A DNA stretch of 6,686 nucleotides from an uncultured Oscillospiraceae bacterium (lineage in GTDB: Bacteria; Bacillota; Clostridia; Oscillospirales; Ruminococcaceae). The notes under the pieces were generated by a model. The model was not told where the DNA came from, did no database searches, and worked only from the letters and a program-made list of their open reading frames with translations. This document shows positions 1-6,627 of this stretch, one piece after another; within the stretch, counting starts at the first letter, position 1, and each line of letters begins with the position of its first letter. Location: positions 1 to 6,686 of the forward strand of contig UQQY01000126.1 of the NCBI GenBank assembly GCA_900543295.1, given 5' to 3'. The translations under genes were made by a program, and so were the position numbers.

Positions 1-390
1 GATAGCAACCCAAAATATGCAGAGGAAGAATTAGGACGTGTCATAATTCTACTAAATTCAAATGTTGATCTAAAAAAGTCAGAGTTACTTGCAAAATTTT
101 ATCGTTCTTATGTAAACAGTGATATTGACTGGTCAACTTTTTGTGAATTATCAGATATTACATCTCGATTATTTATATCTGATTTACATCTTTTATTTGA
201 AATTAATGAGGGAAAAATTTCAGACACTAGCCAATGCCCAACTTATAAAGCAGACAGATTAATTGCCTTAGGATTATTGGATTCTGCAATGAAGTCTATG
301 AGCATTGGCTCTGTGTCAGGCAGTCAAACGCAACGGTATATTCAAGTTAATAGTTTAGGAAAATTATTTTGTAAAATTGCCTTACAATAA
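1..390 (+). CDS. Unrecognised protein, C-terminal 129 residues (5' end outside window)
   Basis: Frame +1 is open from the first base to the TAA at 388-390, giving 129 residues with no start needed inside the window, so the gene begins upstream. I do not recognise the family. The visible part is soluble and mixed in charge, with no membrane segment. A helical first half leads to what looks like a winged-helix fold: a helix around residues 61-71 (DLHLLFEINEG), a likely recognition helix around 82-94 (YKADRLIALGLLD), two wing strands around 100-117, and a closing helix (GKLFCKIAL, 120-128). The order 'LxxLGLL, strands, VxxLGKLF' resembles the ends of MarR-like and other winged-helix proteins, but this is inferred by eye. 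GC is about 31%, far below the genes to the right, and a hairpin terminator follows 4 bases later. The position next to a guaA 3' end suggests mobile-element cargo; regulator or defence protein are both possible and neither is shown. Confidence 0.75.
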   Translation, partial: DSNPKYAEEELGRVIILLNSNVDLKKSELLAKFYRSYVNSDIDWSTFCELSDITSRLFISDLHLLFEINEGKISDTSQCPTYKADRLIALGLLDSAMKSMSIGSVSGSQTQRYIQVNSLGKLFCKIALQ

Positions 391-393
391 GTA

Positions 394-438
394 AAAAGCC
401 CTTAGCTATGAGTTACTACCCACAGCTAAGGGTTTTCT
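394..438 (+). terminator. Intrinsic terminator, probably bidirectional
   Basis: Perfect 9-bp arms CCCTTAGCT (399-407) and AGCTAAGGG (424-432) enclose a 16-base loop. The stem extends through a G-T pair and A-T pairs to the A run at 393-397 and the T run at 433-436. On the plus strand it follows the stop of the unknown gene by a few bases and ends in TTTTCT. Read on the minus strand it ends in CTTTTTAC, so it could also stop transcription coming out of guaA, which shows no closer terminator. Confidence 0.85.
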
Positions 439-605
439 AATATGGATTTATTTGTTGCACAACCGCCTGTCAATCATTCTTTAACTCATAAACCACTGGA
501 TTACAAGAATAATGGCTCTTATGCAACTGTTATCAATTTGTTATCAAAAGACCTCTTGAAATGCCGCAAACCCGCATAAACACTGGCTTTTTACGACTTC
601 TCAAC
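439..605. other. Non-coding element end beside guaA
   Basis: This stretch lies between the terminator and the guaA stop codon. It contains twin copies of TGTTATCAA at 528-536 and 539-547, offset by 11 bases, and no convincing gene. A 45-codon open frame at 442-579 lacks a credible ribosome binding site and starts just after the terminator. No tRNA or guaA terminator is visible. The most likely content is recombinase and accessory-protein binding sites at an element end, which is inferred from position. Confidence 0.4.
528..547. repeat. Twin 9-bp direct repeat TGTTATCAA
   Basis: Two exact copies, at 528-536 and 539-547, are offset by 11 bases, about one helical turn. They sit about 60-80 bp inside the putative element end. 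This spacing suits co-operative protein binding, such as integrase arm-type or excisionase sites. On the minus strand each copy reads TTGATAACA, so each also contains a -35-like TTGATA, which is an alternative explanation. Confidence 0.45.
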
Positions 606-625
606 TTATTCCCACTCGATGGTAG
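603..625. other. Candidate attachment site at the guaA 3' end
   Basis: The last guaA codons (minus-strand ACCATCGAGTGGGAATAA, positions 606-623) form the boundary between high-GC host coding sequence and AT-rich DNA. This conserved stretch, encoding TIEWE-stop, is the part of guaA that integrating elements use as their core, because its sequence varies little between bacteria. The exact crossover and core length cannot be set without the second copy at the other end of the element. Confidence 0.5.
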
Positions 626-2141
626 CCGGCGGTTTTGTCGTAATATCGTACACCACGCGGTTAATGGACTTCACCTCATTGACGATCCGGCTTGAAATCT
701 TCGCAAGCAGATCATACGGAATTCTTGCAAAATCCGCCGTCATAAAGTCTGTGGTCGTTACACCGCGCAGCGCCAGCGTATAGTCATACGTCCGCTCATC
801 CCCCATTACACCGACAGAACGCATCGAAGTCAGCACGGCAAAATATTGATGAATGGAGCGGTCAAGCCCCGCATTTGCAATCTCTTCGCGGAAAATGTAA
901 TCCGCATCCTGCAAAATGGCGATCTTATCCTCCGTAATTTCACCGATAATGCGAATAGCAAGTCCTGGTCCTGGGAAGGGCTGCCGCCATACCAGATAAT
1001 CCGCAAGGCCCAATTCCGTGCCGAGCGCACGAACCTCATCCTTAAAAAGCAGGCGAAGCGGCTCAATGATCTCTTTAAAATCGACATAATCCGGCAACCC
1101 GCCGACATTGTGATGGCTCTTAATCACTGCCGCATCACCCGCGCCGGACTCAATCACATCCGGATAAATCGTGCCCTGTGCCAAAAAGTCGACCTGCCCG
1201 ATTTTCTTTGACTCTGCCTCAAAGACGCGGATAAACTCCTCGCCGATGATCTTGCGTTTTCGCTCCGGCTCTTCTATGTCGGCAAGCTTTGAAAGAAAGC
1301 GATCCTTTGCGTTGACACGGACGAAGTTAATGTCCCACCTGGAGAATGCCGCCTCCACCTCGTCGCCCTCGTTTTTGCGCATTAAGCCATGGTCGACAAA
1401 AATACAGGTTAGCTGACTGCCGACTGCTTTTGCAAGCAGCGCAGCCGCAACGGAGGAATCCACACCGCCGGAAAGCGCAAGCAGAACTTTGCCGCCGCCA
1501 ACCTTTTCGCGGATATTCTGAATCGCCGTTTCCGCATAGTTTCCCATCGTCCAGTCGCCCTTTGCACCGCAAACCTCATAAAGAAAATTCCGAAGCATAG
1601 CCGTGCCATTATCCGTATGCATAACCTCCGGATGATACTGCATACCGTAAAGCCTTTTCTCCGCGCACTCCATTGCGGCCACCGGACATCCGGCTGAATG
1701 CGCCGCAATACGGAAGCCCGCCGGAATCTGTGCAATATAGTCGGTATGGCTCATCCAGGTGGTAGCCTCCTTCGGAAGGCCTTTAAACAGCAGACAGTCC
1801 TGCTCGAAGCAGGTCTCTGTTTTGCCGTATTCTCGGGTGGTCGCGGTTGCAACCGTTCCGCCCAGCTCATATGTCATCAGCTGCGCGCCGTAGCAGATAC
1901 CAAGCACCGGAATACCGAGCGAAAAAATTTCTTTCCCGATATGCGGCGCGTTTTCTGCATACACGCTGTTCGGGCCGCCGGTAAAAATAATGCCGATCGG
2001 AGCCATGTCACGGATGAAATCCGCTGTTACTTTATTATAGGGATGAACCTCGCAGTACACATTGCATTCGCGCACGCGCCGTGCGATTAGCTGGTTGTAC
2101 TGTCCGCCGAAATCGACAACCAAAATCGTTTCATTCTTCAT
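606..2141 (-). CDS. guaA: GMP synthase (glutamine-hydrolysing)
   Basis: GuaA converts XMP to GMP using ATP and glutamine in the cytoplasm, the last step of guanine nucleotide synthesis. The 511-residue product has the usual family length and order. The N-terminal class I glutamine amidotransferase domain (about 5-190) carries nucleophile Cys83 in GICYGAQL and His170/Glu172 in QYHPEV. The ATP-pyrophosphatase domain has the P-loop SGGVDSS (224-230). The C-terminal dimerisation domain includes PGPGLAIRI (390-398) and ends in the conserved KPPATIEWE. All key residues are present and there is no frameshift. The chosen ATG (2139-2141) has AGGAGG seven bases upstream. The frame stays open for 24 more codons, but that extension (MAKYKMYRYR...) is basic, unlike GuaA, and overlaps the promoter. 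The gene is divergent from the penicillin-binding protein gene, and its 3' end abuts the putative element. Confidence 0.98.
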   Translation of the reverse strand: MKNETILVVDFGGQYNQLIARRVRECNVYCEVHPYNKVTADFIRDMAPIGIIFTGGPNSVYAENAPHIGKEIFSLGIPVLGICYGAQLMTYELGGTVATATTREYGKTETCFEQDCLLFKGLPKEATTWMSHTDYIAQIPAGFRIAAHSAGCPVAAMECAEKRLYGMQYHPEVMHTDNGTAMLRNFLYEVCGAKGDWTMGNYAETAIQNIREKVGGGKVLLALSGGVDSSVAAALLAKAVGSQLTCIFVDHGLMRKNEGDEVEAAFSRWDINFVRVNAKDRFLSKLADIEEPERKRKIIGEEFIRVFEAESKKIGQVDFLAQGTIYPDVIESGAGDAAVIKSHHNVGGLPDYVDFKEIIEPLRLLFKDEVRALGTELGLADYLVWRQPFPGPGLAIRIIGEITEDKIAILQDADYIFREEIANAGLDRSIHQYFAVLTSMRSVGVMGDERTYDYTLALRGVTTTDFMTADFARIPYDLLAKISSRIVNEVKSINRVVYDITTKPPATIEWE

Positions 2142-2148
2142 AAAGGAG

Positions 2149-2154
2149 CCTCCT
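2149..2154 (-). promoter_or_regulatory. guaA ribosome binding site
   Basis: Minus-strand AGGAGG lies 7 bases before the ATG at 2139-2141. It decides the start against a 24-codon longer reading frame beginning at 2213. Confidence 0.9.
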
Positions 2155-2203
2155 GCTTTTATTTTCCGGCAGCGCACAGGCGGGCGATACCGATACATTT
2201 TAT

Positions 2204-2232
2204 ATTTTGCCATGTTTCCCGCCGGATTTCAA
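2204..2232 (-). promoter_or_regulatory. Probable guaA promoter (sigma-A type)
   Basis: On the minus strand, TTGAAA (2227-2232, five of six to TTGACA) and CAAAAT (2204-2209, four of six to TATAAT) are separated by 17 bases. Transcription would start near 2197 and give a leader of about 55 bases. That is too short for a full purine riboswitch upstream of the coding region, and I see none. The -35 box sits in the loop of an inverted repeat at 2221-2243. Confidence 0.5.
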
Positions 2233-2243
2233 GCAATTCCGGC
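2221..2243. repeat. Inverted repeat framing the guaA -35 box
   Basis: GCCGGA (2221-2226) and TCCGGC (2238-2243) are perfect 6-bp arms separated by 11 bases, and the -35 hexamer lies between them. The arrangement suits a dimeric repressor operator, but no regulator is identified and a 6-bp match in GC-rich DNA could be chance. Confidence 0.35.
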
Positions 2244-2305
2244 AATAAAACAGCGAACGAAATTCTTTTCGTCGGAATGATTAGATTTGTCGGAAAGGGT
2301 GAAAC

Positions 2306-2311
2306 TATATT
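2306..2311 (+). promoter_or_regulatory. Weak -10-like box for the penicillin-binding protein gene
   Basis: TATATT on the plus strand would place the transcript start near 2318, just before the ribosome binding site at 2330. No good -35 box lies at 16-18 bases; the nearest candidate, TTGTCG at 2287-2292, is only 13 bases away. If it is real, it may need an activator or an alternative sigma factor. Confidence 0.25.
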
Positions 2312-2329
2312 TTGTACTTTTCGGAATAT

Positions 2330-2335
2330 GAGGTG
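2330..2335 (+). promoter_or_regulatory. Ribosome binding site of the penicillin-binding protein gene
   Basis: GAGGTG ends 6 bases before the ATG at 2342. This favours that ATG over the in-frame ATG at 2336, which touches the site, and over the TTG at 2312, which lies upstream of it. Confidence 0.8.
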
Positions 2336-2341
2336 ATGACG

Positions 2342-3967
2342 ATGAAACAGCTTCACGGACGAATGCTGCGGATCTTTTGTTCTTTTATGGCTCTGTTTTC
2401 CCTGTTGTTTTTGCGCACAGGAAGCCTTTCTTCAGGAGAAACGCTTGCAGAAACTGCAAACCGGCAGTCCTCTTTTACACTGACAGTAGAAAAAACGCGC
2501 GGCACGATTTACGACAGCAAAATGCGCCCGCTTACCGGCACAAAAGAAAAATACGTTGCAGCCGTTGTTCCTTCCGAAGAAAACGAGGCGCGTATTCTCT
2601 CTGACAGCCGCTTTCTGGCAGAGCACAGCACGCTTCTCGAAAAGCTCTCGGAGGGCTATCCCTTTTTAACGGAAGTGAGCGGCGAGATTTCCGACATTCC
2701 GCAGGTTACGGTTTTCACTCTGTCCGAACGGAATACGGAGGAAGGGCTCGCCTCCCACATCGTGGGATATACAAACGGCGACGGTACCGGCGTCGCTGGA
2801 ATGGAACAGGCGTATGACAGCCTTCTTTCCGGCGTCTCGGCAAAAACAACCGTTACTTACACAGTGGACGCGCTCAGACGGCCACTTGCAGGAGCCGAGC
2901 CTCAAATCCGTCTTGCGCCGGAACCGGTTGAAGGCGTGGTTCTGACCATCGACAAACGGCTTCAGGAAATCTGCGAAGAAGCTGGAAATCGGTATTTAAA
3001 AAAAGGCGCAGTCGTTTTAATGGAGGCTGCAACTGGAAAGCTTCGCGCATGCGCAAGCTTTCCGGACTATGATCCTGCGGATATTGCGGTAGCAATTGCT
3101 GATACGGAAAATGCGCCGCTTGTAAACAGAGCTTTTTCCGCCTACAACGTAGGCTCCGTTTTCAAAGCGGTTACCGCCTCCGCCGCGCTTAACGACGGGA
3201 TAAACCCGCCCGACGACTATTTCTGTACCGGACAGGTCACGGTCGGCGATACTGATTTCCACTGCTACACGAGAACCGGACAGGGAAAGCTTGATCTGAA
3301 TGCCGCAATGACAAAAAGCTGCAATCCGTATTTTATCATGCTCGGTCTTTCCTGCGATCCCGAACGGTTTTATGCAACTGCTTCAGATTTTTCCTTTGGA
3401 ACGGCAACCGTGTTCGCTCCGGGAATGGCTGCCGCCGCAGGGACGCTGCCAAGCGCCGCAGAGCTTTCCTCAAAGGGCGCCTGCGCGAATTTTTCATTTG
3501 GACAGGGCAGCCTTACCGCCACGCCCGTTCAAATCGCACAGATGCTTTCAGGTATCGTAAACGGCGGCTGCGTGATGCAGGCTTCCCTTGTCGAAGGTAC
3601 GACAAAGGACGGTTCCTTTGTATCCGGACCGGCCGAAACAGCCGCGCCGGTGCGCGCAGTTACGGCGGAGACTGCAAGCCGCGTCAAGGAAGCGCTCGTC
3701 CGAAGCGTCATGGACAACGAAGAGAATAAAGCCCGTCCGCGGTATGTCAGTGCGGGCGGTAAAACCGGCACAGCACAAACCGGCCGTTTTCATGAAGACG
3801 GCACAGAAATTCTCCAGGGATGGTTCGCAGGATTTTTTCCCGCAGAAGAGCCGCAGTATATTTTAGTCGTTCTGGCCGAGGACGCGGAGCACGGCAGCAG
3901 CGATGCGGCGCCGGTCTTTCAGGAGATTGTCAACCGTATGACATCCCGTCCTGCACAGCAGGACTAA
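2342..3967 (+). CDS. Class B penicillin-binding protein (D,D-transpeptidase)
   Basis: This 541-residue protein would cross-link peptidoglycan stem peptides outside the membrane; it has no glycosyltransferase domain. An uncleaved-type signal anchor spans about 8-26 (MLRIFCSFMALFSLLFL). The N-terminal dimerisation module follows, with RGTIYD (53-58) and the HIVGYT...GVAGMEQAYDSLLSG block (139-164). The transpeptidase domain (about 197-535) has all three active-site motifs: SVFK (272-275, catalytic Ser272), SCN (326-328) and KTG (474-476) in GGKTGTAQTG. It resembles the FtsI/SpoVD/PBP2 group but is on the short side and lacks C-terminal PASTA domains. Cys295 and Cys308 lie between the first two motifs, where SpoVD-like proteins also carry a cysteine pair. 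No rodA, ftsW or mre gene is adjacent in view, so whether it serves division, elongation or sporulation cannot be decided; I give no symbol. It is divergent from guaA and followed by a hairpin. Confidence 0.93.
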   Translation: MKQLHGRMLRIFCSFMALFSLLFLRTGSLSSGETLAETANRQSSFTLTVEKTRGTIYDSKMRPLTGTKEKYVAAVVPSEENEARILSDSRFLAEHSTLLEKLSEGYPFLTEVSGEISDIPQVTVFTLSERNTEEGLASHIVGYTNGDGTGVAGMEQAYDSLLSGVSAKTTVTYTVDALRRPLAGAEPQIRLAPEPVEGVVLTIDKRLQEICEEAGNRYLKKGAVVLMEAATGKLRACASFPDYDPADIAVAIADTENAPLVNRAFSAYNVGSVFKAVTASAALNDGINPPDDYFCTGQVTVGDTDFHCYTRTGQGKLDLNAAMTKSCNPYFIMLGLSCDPERFYATASDFSFGTATVFAPGMAAAAGTLPSAAELSSKGACANFSFGQGSLTATPVQIAQMLSGIVNGGCVMQASLVEGTTKDGSFVSGPAETAAPVRAVTAETASRVKEALVRSVMDNEENKARPRYVSAGGKTGTAQTGRFHEDGTEILQGWFAGFFPAEEPQYILVVLAEDAEHGSSDAAPVFQEIVNRMTSRPAQQD

Positions 3968-3984
3968 AGCTTTTCAGGAAAGCC

Positions 3985-4030
3985 GAAGCGGCGGATCTTT
4001 ATGATCCGCCGCTTCCCTTTGACGCTTTTT
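3985..4030 (+). terminator. Hairpin terminator between convergent genes
   Basis: Perfect 13-bp arms GAAGCGGCGGATC (3985-3997) and GATCCGCCGCTTC (4003-4015) enclose a 5-base loop. On the plus strand TTT follows at 4018-4020 and TTTTT at 4026-4030, so the T tract is interrupted. On the minus strand the trailing sequence has only short T runs, so termination of the ABC permease transcript here is possible but less typical. A smaller hairpin, GCTTT/AAAGC (3969-3983), lies just before it. Confidence 0.75.
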
Positions 4031-4047
4031 CTCCCCAGAGGAGGTTT

Positions 4048-6627
4048 CTATATATTTTCCTGCGTAAGGATTGAGATGATGTTCGCTTTTTTTACTTTCG
4101 ACGCGGAATACAGCATGGTAAGCCCCACAATCACAAAGATGGCAAGCACTACGATCACAAGAGGGACAACCGGCAGATAGAATCCAAAGGAAAAATTCCG
4201 CGACAGCCCGCCGTACATCAGAAATTCGATTAAAACACTGATTGGAATTCCCCAGATCAGCGCTTTCATACCGTAAAACATACTTTCAAAACGCAGCATC
4301 CTGTTAAGCGACTGCTTTGTCATCCCAACGCTGCGAAGCATGGCGAATTCTCTGGTCCGCAGACTGATGCTTGTCGAAACTGTATTGAAGATGTTCGCCA
4401 CCGAAATCAGAGTTATCAGCGTAATAAACCCATACAGGAACACATTGAGTACGTTGAGCATATTTTGATCCTGCGTCTTCGCCACAAGCATATTTTCTGC
4501 ATATATGTCGTAACCTTCCAGCGCATCACAGAGCGCCTCTGCCTGATCCGTCCGGTAACAGTACTGGCAGCGGTCAGAAAAATCGACCGTCTCGTCTTTT
4601 CCTTCTGATGAGAGAATGCTCTGCGCCTGCGCTGTCAAACCAGAAAGCAGCTCGTTCATTGTTTCGTCGGAAACAATCAGGACAAGCCGCGATTCGCTGC
4701 CTGTCTTTTCCGTAACGCAGAGCGGCGTCTCCGCTGTAAAGGCCCGAATGGAAAACGGCTGCTCTGAATAGAGCTTTGTTACCGTTTCTCCCTCGTCTTC
4801 ATAGGTGTAAAAATTGTAATATGCACTGACCGACGATACCTGCTCTTCATCCACGACGCGGTGCTCGCTGTAGTTGTGCCCATCCGCATACAGATAGCGG
4901 TTAACAGCGACCGCGCTGTTCTTTTCATCCAGAAGATGCGGGTCGAGTCCGGCTTTTTCAAGATACCGTGCCTGAGATGCGCTGTCGAGCGCAAAGATCT
5001 CTATAATGAGAGAAATGCTCTCAGGCGTCTCTCCTGTATAAAGGGCTTTCAGCTCACGGCTTGCTTTGCTGTACGGAAGCTCGCTGTCGAGCCAAAAGCT
5101 GCGGTTTCTCTCCGCTTCCTCCGCCTGCGGAAGCCCCAGAAAAGACATCTCGGACTCCGATGTGTCGGAGGAGGTGTAAAAGTATACGTCATACGGTATG
5201 CTTTCACGCGTCATGTCAAAGGAAAGCGCCATATAGCTGTTAAAGCCTGCGGTGGATAAAAACAGCACCACGCTGATACAAAGGGCGAAGATTGTGGCAC
5301 GATAACGCTTTCTGTTTCGCTTCAGGTTTTTCATGGCGAGTTCGCCCTCAAAGCCAAACAGCTTTTTGGTAAGCCATGAGGTTTTGACGCTTCTCGCCCG
5401 CAGGCGCACATCCTGCGACTGACGAATCGCCTCAATCGGCGTAATTTTAGAGGCACGCTTTGCCGGCAGCCATGCGGAAATGAAAATAGTAAATGCTGAG
5501 AACAGCACCGCACCCAGAATTGCGACCGGCACAACCTCTACGCGGAAGGGGACGCTGACGGAAAACGCGCTCATAATCCATGGAGAGATCGCCCAAAAGG
5601 TAATACCGATTCCCGCAATGCCGCAGACAATGCCAAGCGGTATTGCAACGATCCCGATAACCAACCCTTCGAACAGTACGCTGCCCCGCTTTTGCCGTCT
5701 TGTCGCTCCCACGCTTGCAAGCATGCCAAGCTGTTTGGAACGCTCTGAAACCGAAATGGCAAACGCATTGTAGATCAGCATGATGGAGCCGACCATAATA
5801 ATCAGCCCGATGATGGCCGTTGGTATCAGCAGTGTAGCAAAAAGATCCAGATCGCTCATAACGCCGCTGTAATTTAACAGTGTGTTATGGAATTGCAGTG
5901 TTTCCTGTTCAATGCCGTAACGCTGCGCAAGAGAATAGATTTGACCATAGGTATCGGTCTGGATCTTTTCTGTACGCGCTGTCAGGTTGAGCTGCGCCTG
6001 TGCAGGCAAAGCGTCCGCCGAAAAACCGGCGACCGCATTCGTAAAATACCGGCGGATACCGTATCCTTCGCAAAAGCCCGTTATCGTAAACGTTTTCTTA
6101 GCAAGCGCGCGGAAGGATTCTCCATCTGCATAGGATGCGGTGGCTGTCATTCGGTCGCCTTCATACATGCGGATGCCATAGGAAAGTTCGATTTCATCCC
6201 CGATCTGATAGGAGGCGAGCGCCTCCACCCCTTCCGGCAGACAGATTTCATCCGCCGTCTGCGGAAGCTTTCCCCGCGTCACCTTCATACTGTTCAGCTC
6301 CATGGTATTTTGATCCGCAAACAGGATTTCCATGTAATCGCCGGAGCCGAGCGGTACAAAAAAGTCGCGGCTTGAATAGCCGGTCTTATCAAACATTCGC
6401 TCCTGTTCAAGCTCCGCCGCCGTCGCTTGGTCAACCGACCGGAACGAAACGATCCAGTCGCCGTTTTCATAAATTTCCTGTCTGCGGAACAAACTTGAAA
6501 TGGAAGCCGAAAAGGTGGAGACGGCCGTAATCATCGCAACCGAGATAATGACGCCGATCATGGTGACGATCGTGCGGCGTTTGTTTTTTATCATGGATTT
6601 CAGTGTTACCCGGTACATGATGTTCAT
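4048..6627 (-). CDS. ABC transporter permease, FtsX/MacB superfamily, two FtsX domains
   Basis: This 859-residue integral membrane protein is encoded just after its ATPase. About eight membrane helices are visible, in two repeats. The first has TM1 (17-40), an extracytoplasmic domain of about 220 residues, and TM2-4 (about 262-289, 316-345, 364-388). The second has TM5 (442-462), an extracytoplasmic domain of about 260 residues, and TM6-8 (about 722-748, 783-805, 815-840). Each half has the FtsX coupling sequence: ERSKQLGMLASVGATRRQ (295-312) and RTREFAMLRSVGMTKQ (757-772). The protein would act like MacB-type mechanotransmission systems, moving or sensing substrates at the outer face rather than pumping through a channel; this is family knowledge. 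The substrate is unknown; peptide or lipid export, or antimicrobial resistance, are common in the family. The external domains hold even numbers of cysteines (129/186 and 637/687/690/700). The stop codon is TAG. Confidence 0.93.
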   Translation of the reverse strand: MNIMYRVTLKSMIKNKRRTIVTMIGVIISVAMITAVSTFSASISSLFRRQEIYENGDWIVSFRSVDQATAAELEQERMFDKTGYSSRDFFVPLGSGDYMEILFADQNTMELNSMKVTRGKLPQTADEICLPEGVEALASYQIGDEIELSYGIRMYEGDRMTATASYADGESFRALAKKTFTITGFCEGYGIRRYFTNAVAGFSADALPAQAQLNLTARTEKIQTDTYGQIYSLAQRYGIEQETLQFHNTLLNYSGVMSDLDLFATLLIPTAIIGLIIMVGSIMLIYNAFAISVSERSKQLGMLASVGATRRQKRGSVLFEGLVIGIVAIPLGIVCGIAGIGITFWAISPWIMSAFSVSVPFRVEVVPVAILGAVLFSAFTIFISAWLPAKRASKITPIEAIRQSQDVRLRARSVKTSWLTKKLFGFEGELAMKNLKRNRKRYRATIFALCISVVLFLSTAGFNSYMALSFDMTRESIPYDVYFYTSSDTSESEMSFLGLPQAEEAERNRSFWLDSELPYSKASRELKALYTGETPESISLIIEIFALDSASQARYLEKAGLDPHLLDEKNSAVAVNRYLYADGHNYSEHRVVDEEQVSSVSAYYNFYTYEDEGETVTKLYSEQPFSIRAFTAETPLCVTEKTGSESRLVLIVSDETMNELLSGLTAQAQSILSSEGKDETVDFSDRCQYCYRTDQAEALCDALEGYDIYAENMLVAKTQDQNMLNVLNVFLYGFITLITLISVANIFNTVSTSISLRTREFAMLRSVGMTKQSLNRMLRFESMFYGMKALIWGIPISVLIEFLMYGGLSRNFSFGFYLPVVPLVIVVLAIFVIVGLTMLYSASKVKKANIISILTQENI

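Larger units (their letters stand above)
1..605. mobile_element. Probable end of an integrated element inserted at the 3' end of guaA
   Basis: The AT-rich block stops at the guaA stop codon, where base composition changes abruptly. It holds the tail of an unrecognised gene, a terminator and about 165 bases of non-coding DNA with short repeats. The 3' end of guaA is an established target for tyrosine-recombinase islands and conjugative elements, which rebuild the last codons on insertion, and GuaA here ends normally in EWE. Element identity is inference: no integrase, excisionase, relaxase or second attachment site lies in the window, and the element extends left beyond base 1. The alternative is an unusually AT-rich native neighbour. 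Confidence 0.6.

Noticed and set aside
442..579. 45-codon plus-strand open frame (MDLFVAQPPV...)
   Set aside because: It starts right after the terminator, has only a weak AAGGG that is part of the terminator stem upstream, and has no recognisable domain. It is probably chance in AT-rich element-end DNA.
1698..2090. 130-residue open frame antisense to guaA
   Set aside because: It lies wholly within guaA, has no ribosome binding site or recognisable domain, and is the kind of shadow frame expected in GC-rich coding DNA.
2142..2213. 24-codon N-terminal extension of GuaA
   Set aside because: The basic extension is unlike known GuaA N-termini, overlaps the predicted promoter, and a strong AGGAGG sits correctly before the internal ATG at 2139-2141.
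2312..2341. Upstream TTG start for the penicillin-binding protein
   Set aside because: The ribosome binding site GAGGTG lies downstream of the TTG, at 2330-2335, and fits the ATG at 2342.
2142..2341. Purine riboswitch in the guaA leader
   Set aside because: The leader predicted from the promoter is only about 55 bases and I could not find the conserved three-way junction sequence on the minus strand anywhere in the region.
5887..6375. 162-residue plus-strand open frame antisense to the ABC permease
   Set aside because: It is entirely inside a well-supported permease gene and has a cysteine- and arginine-rich composition typical of a non-coding frame; the same holds for the one at 4861-5259.
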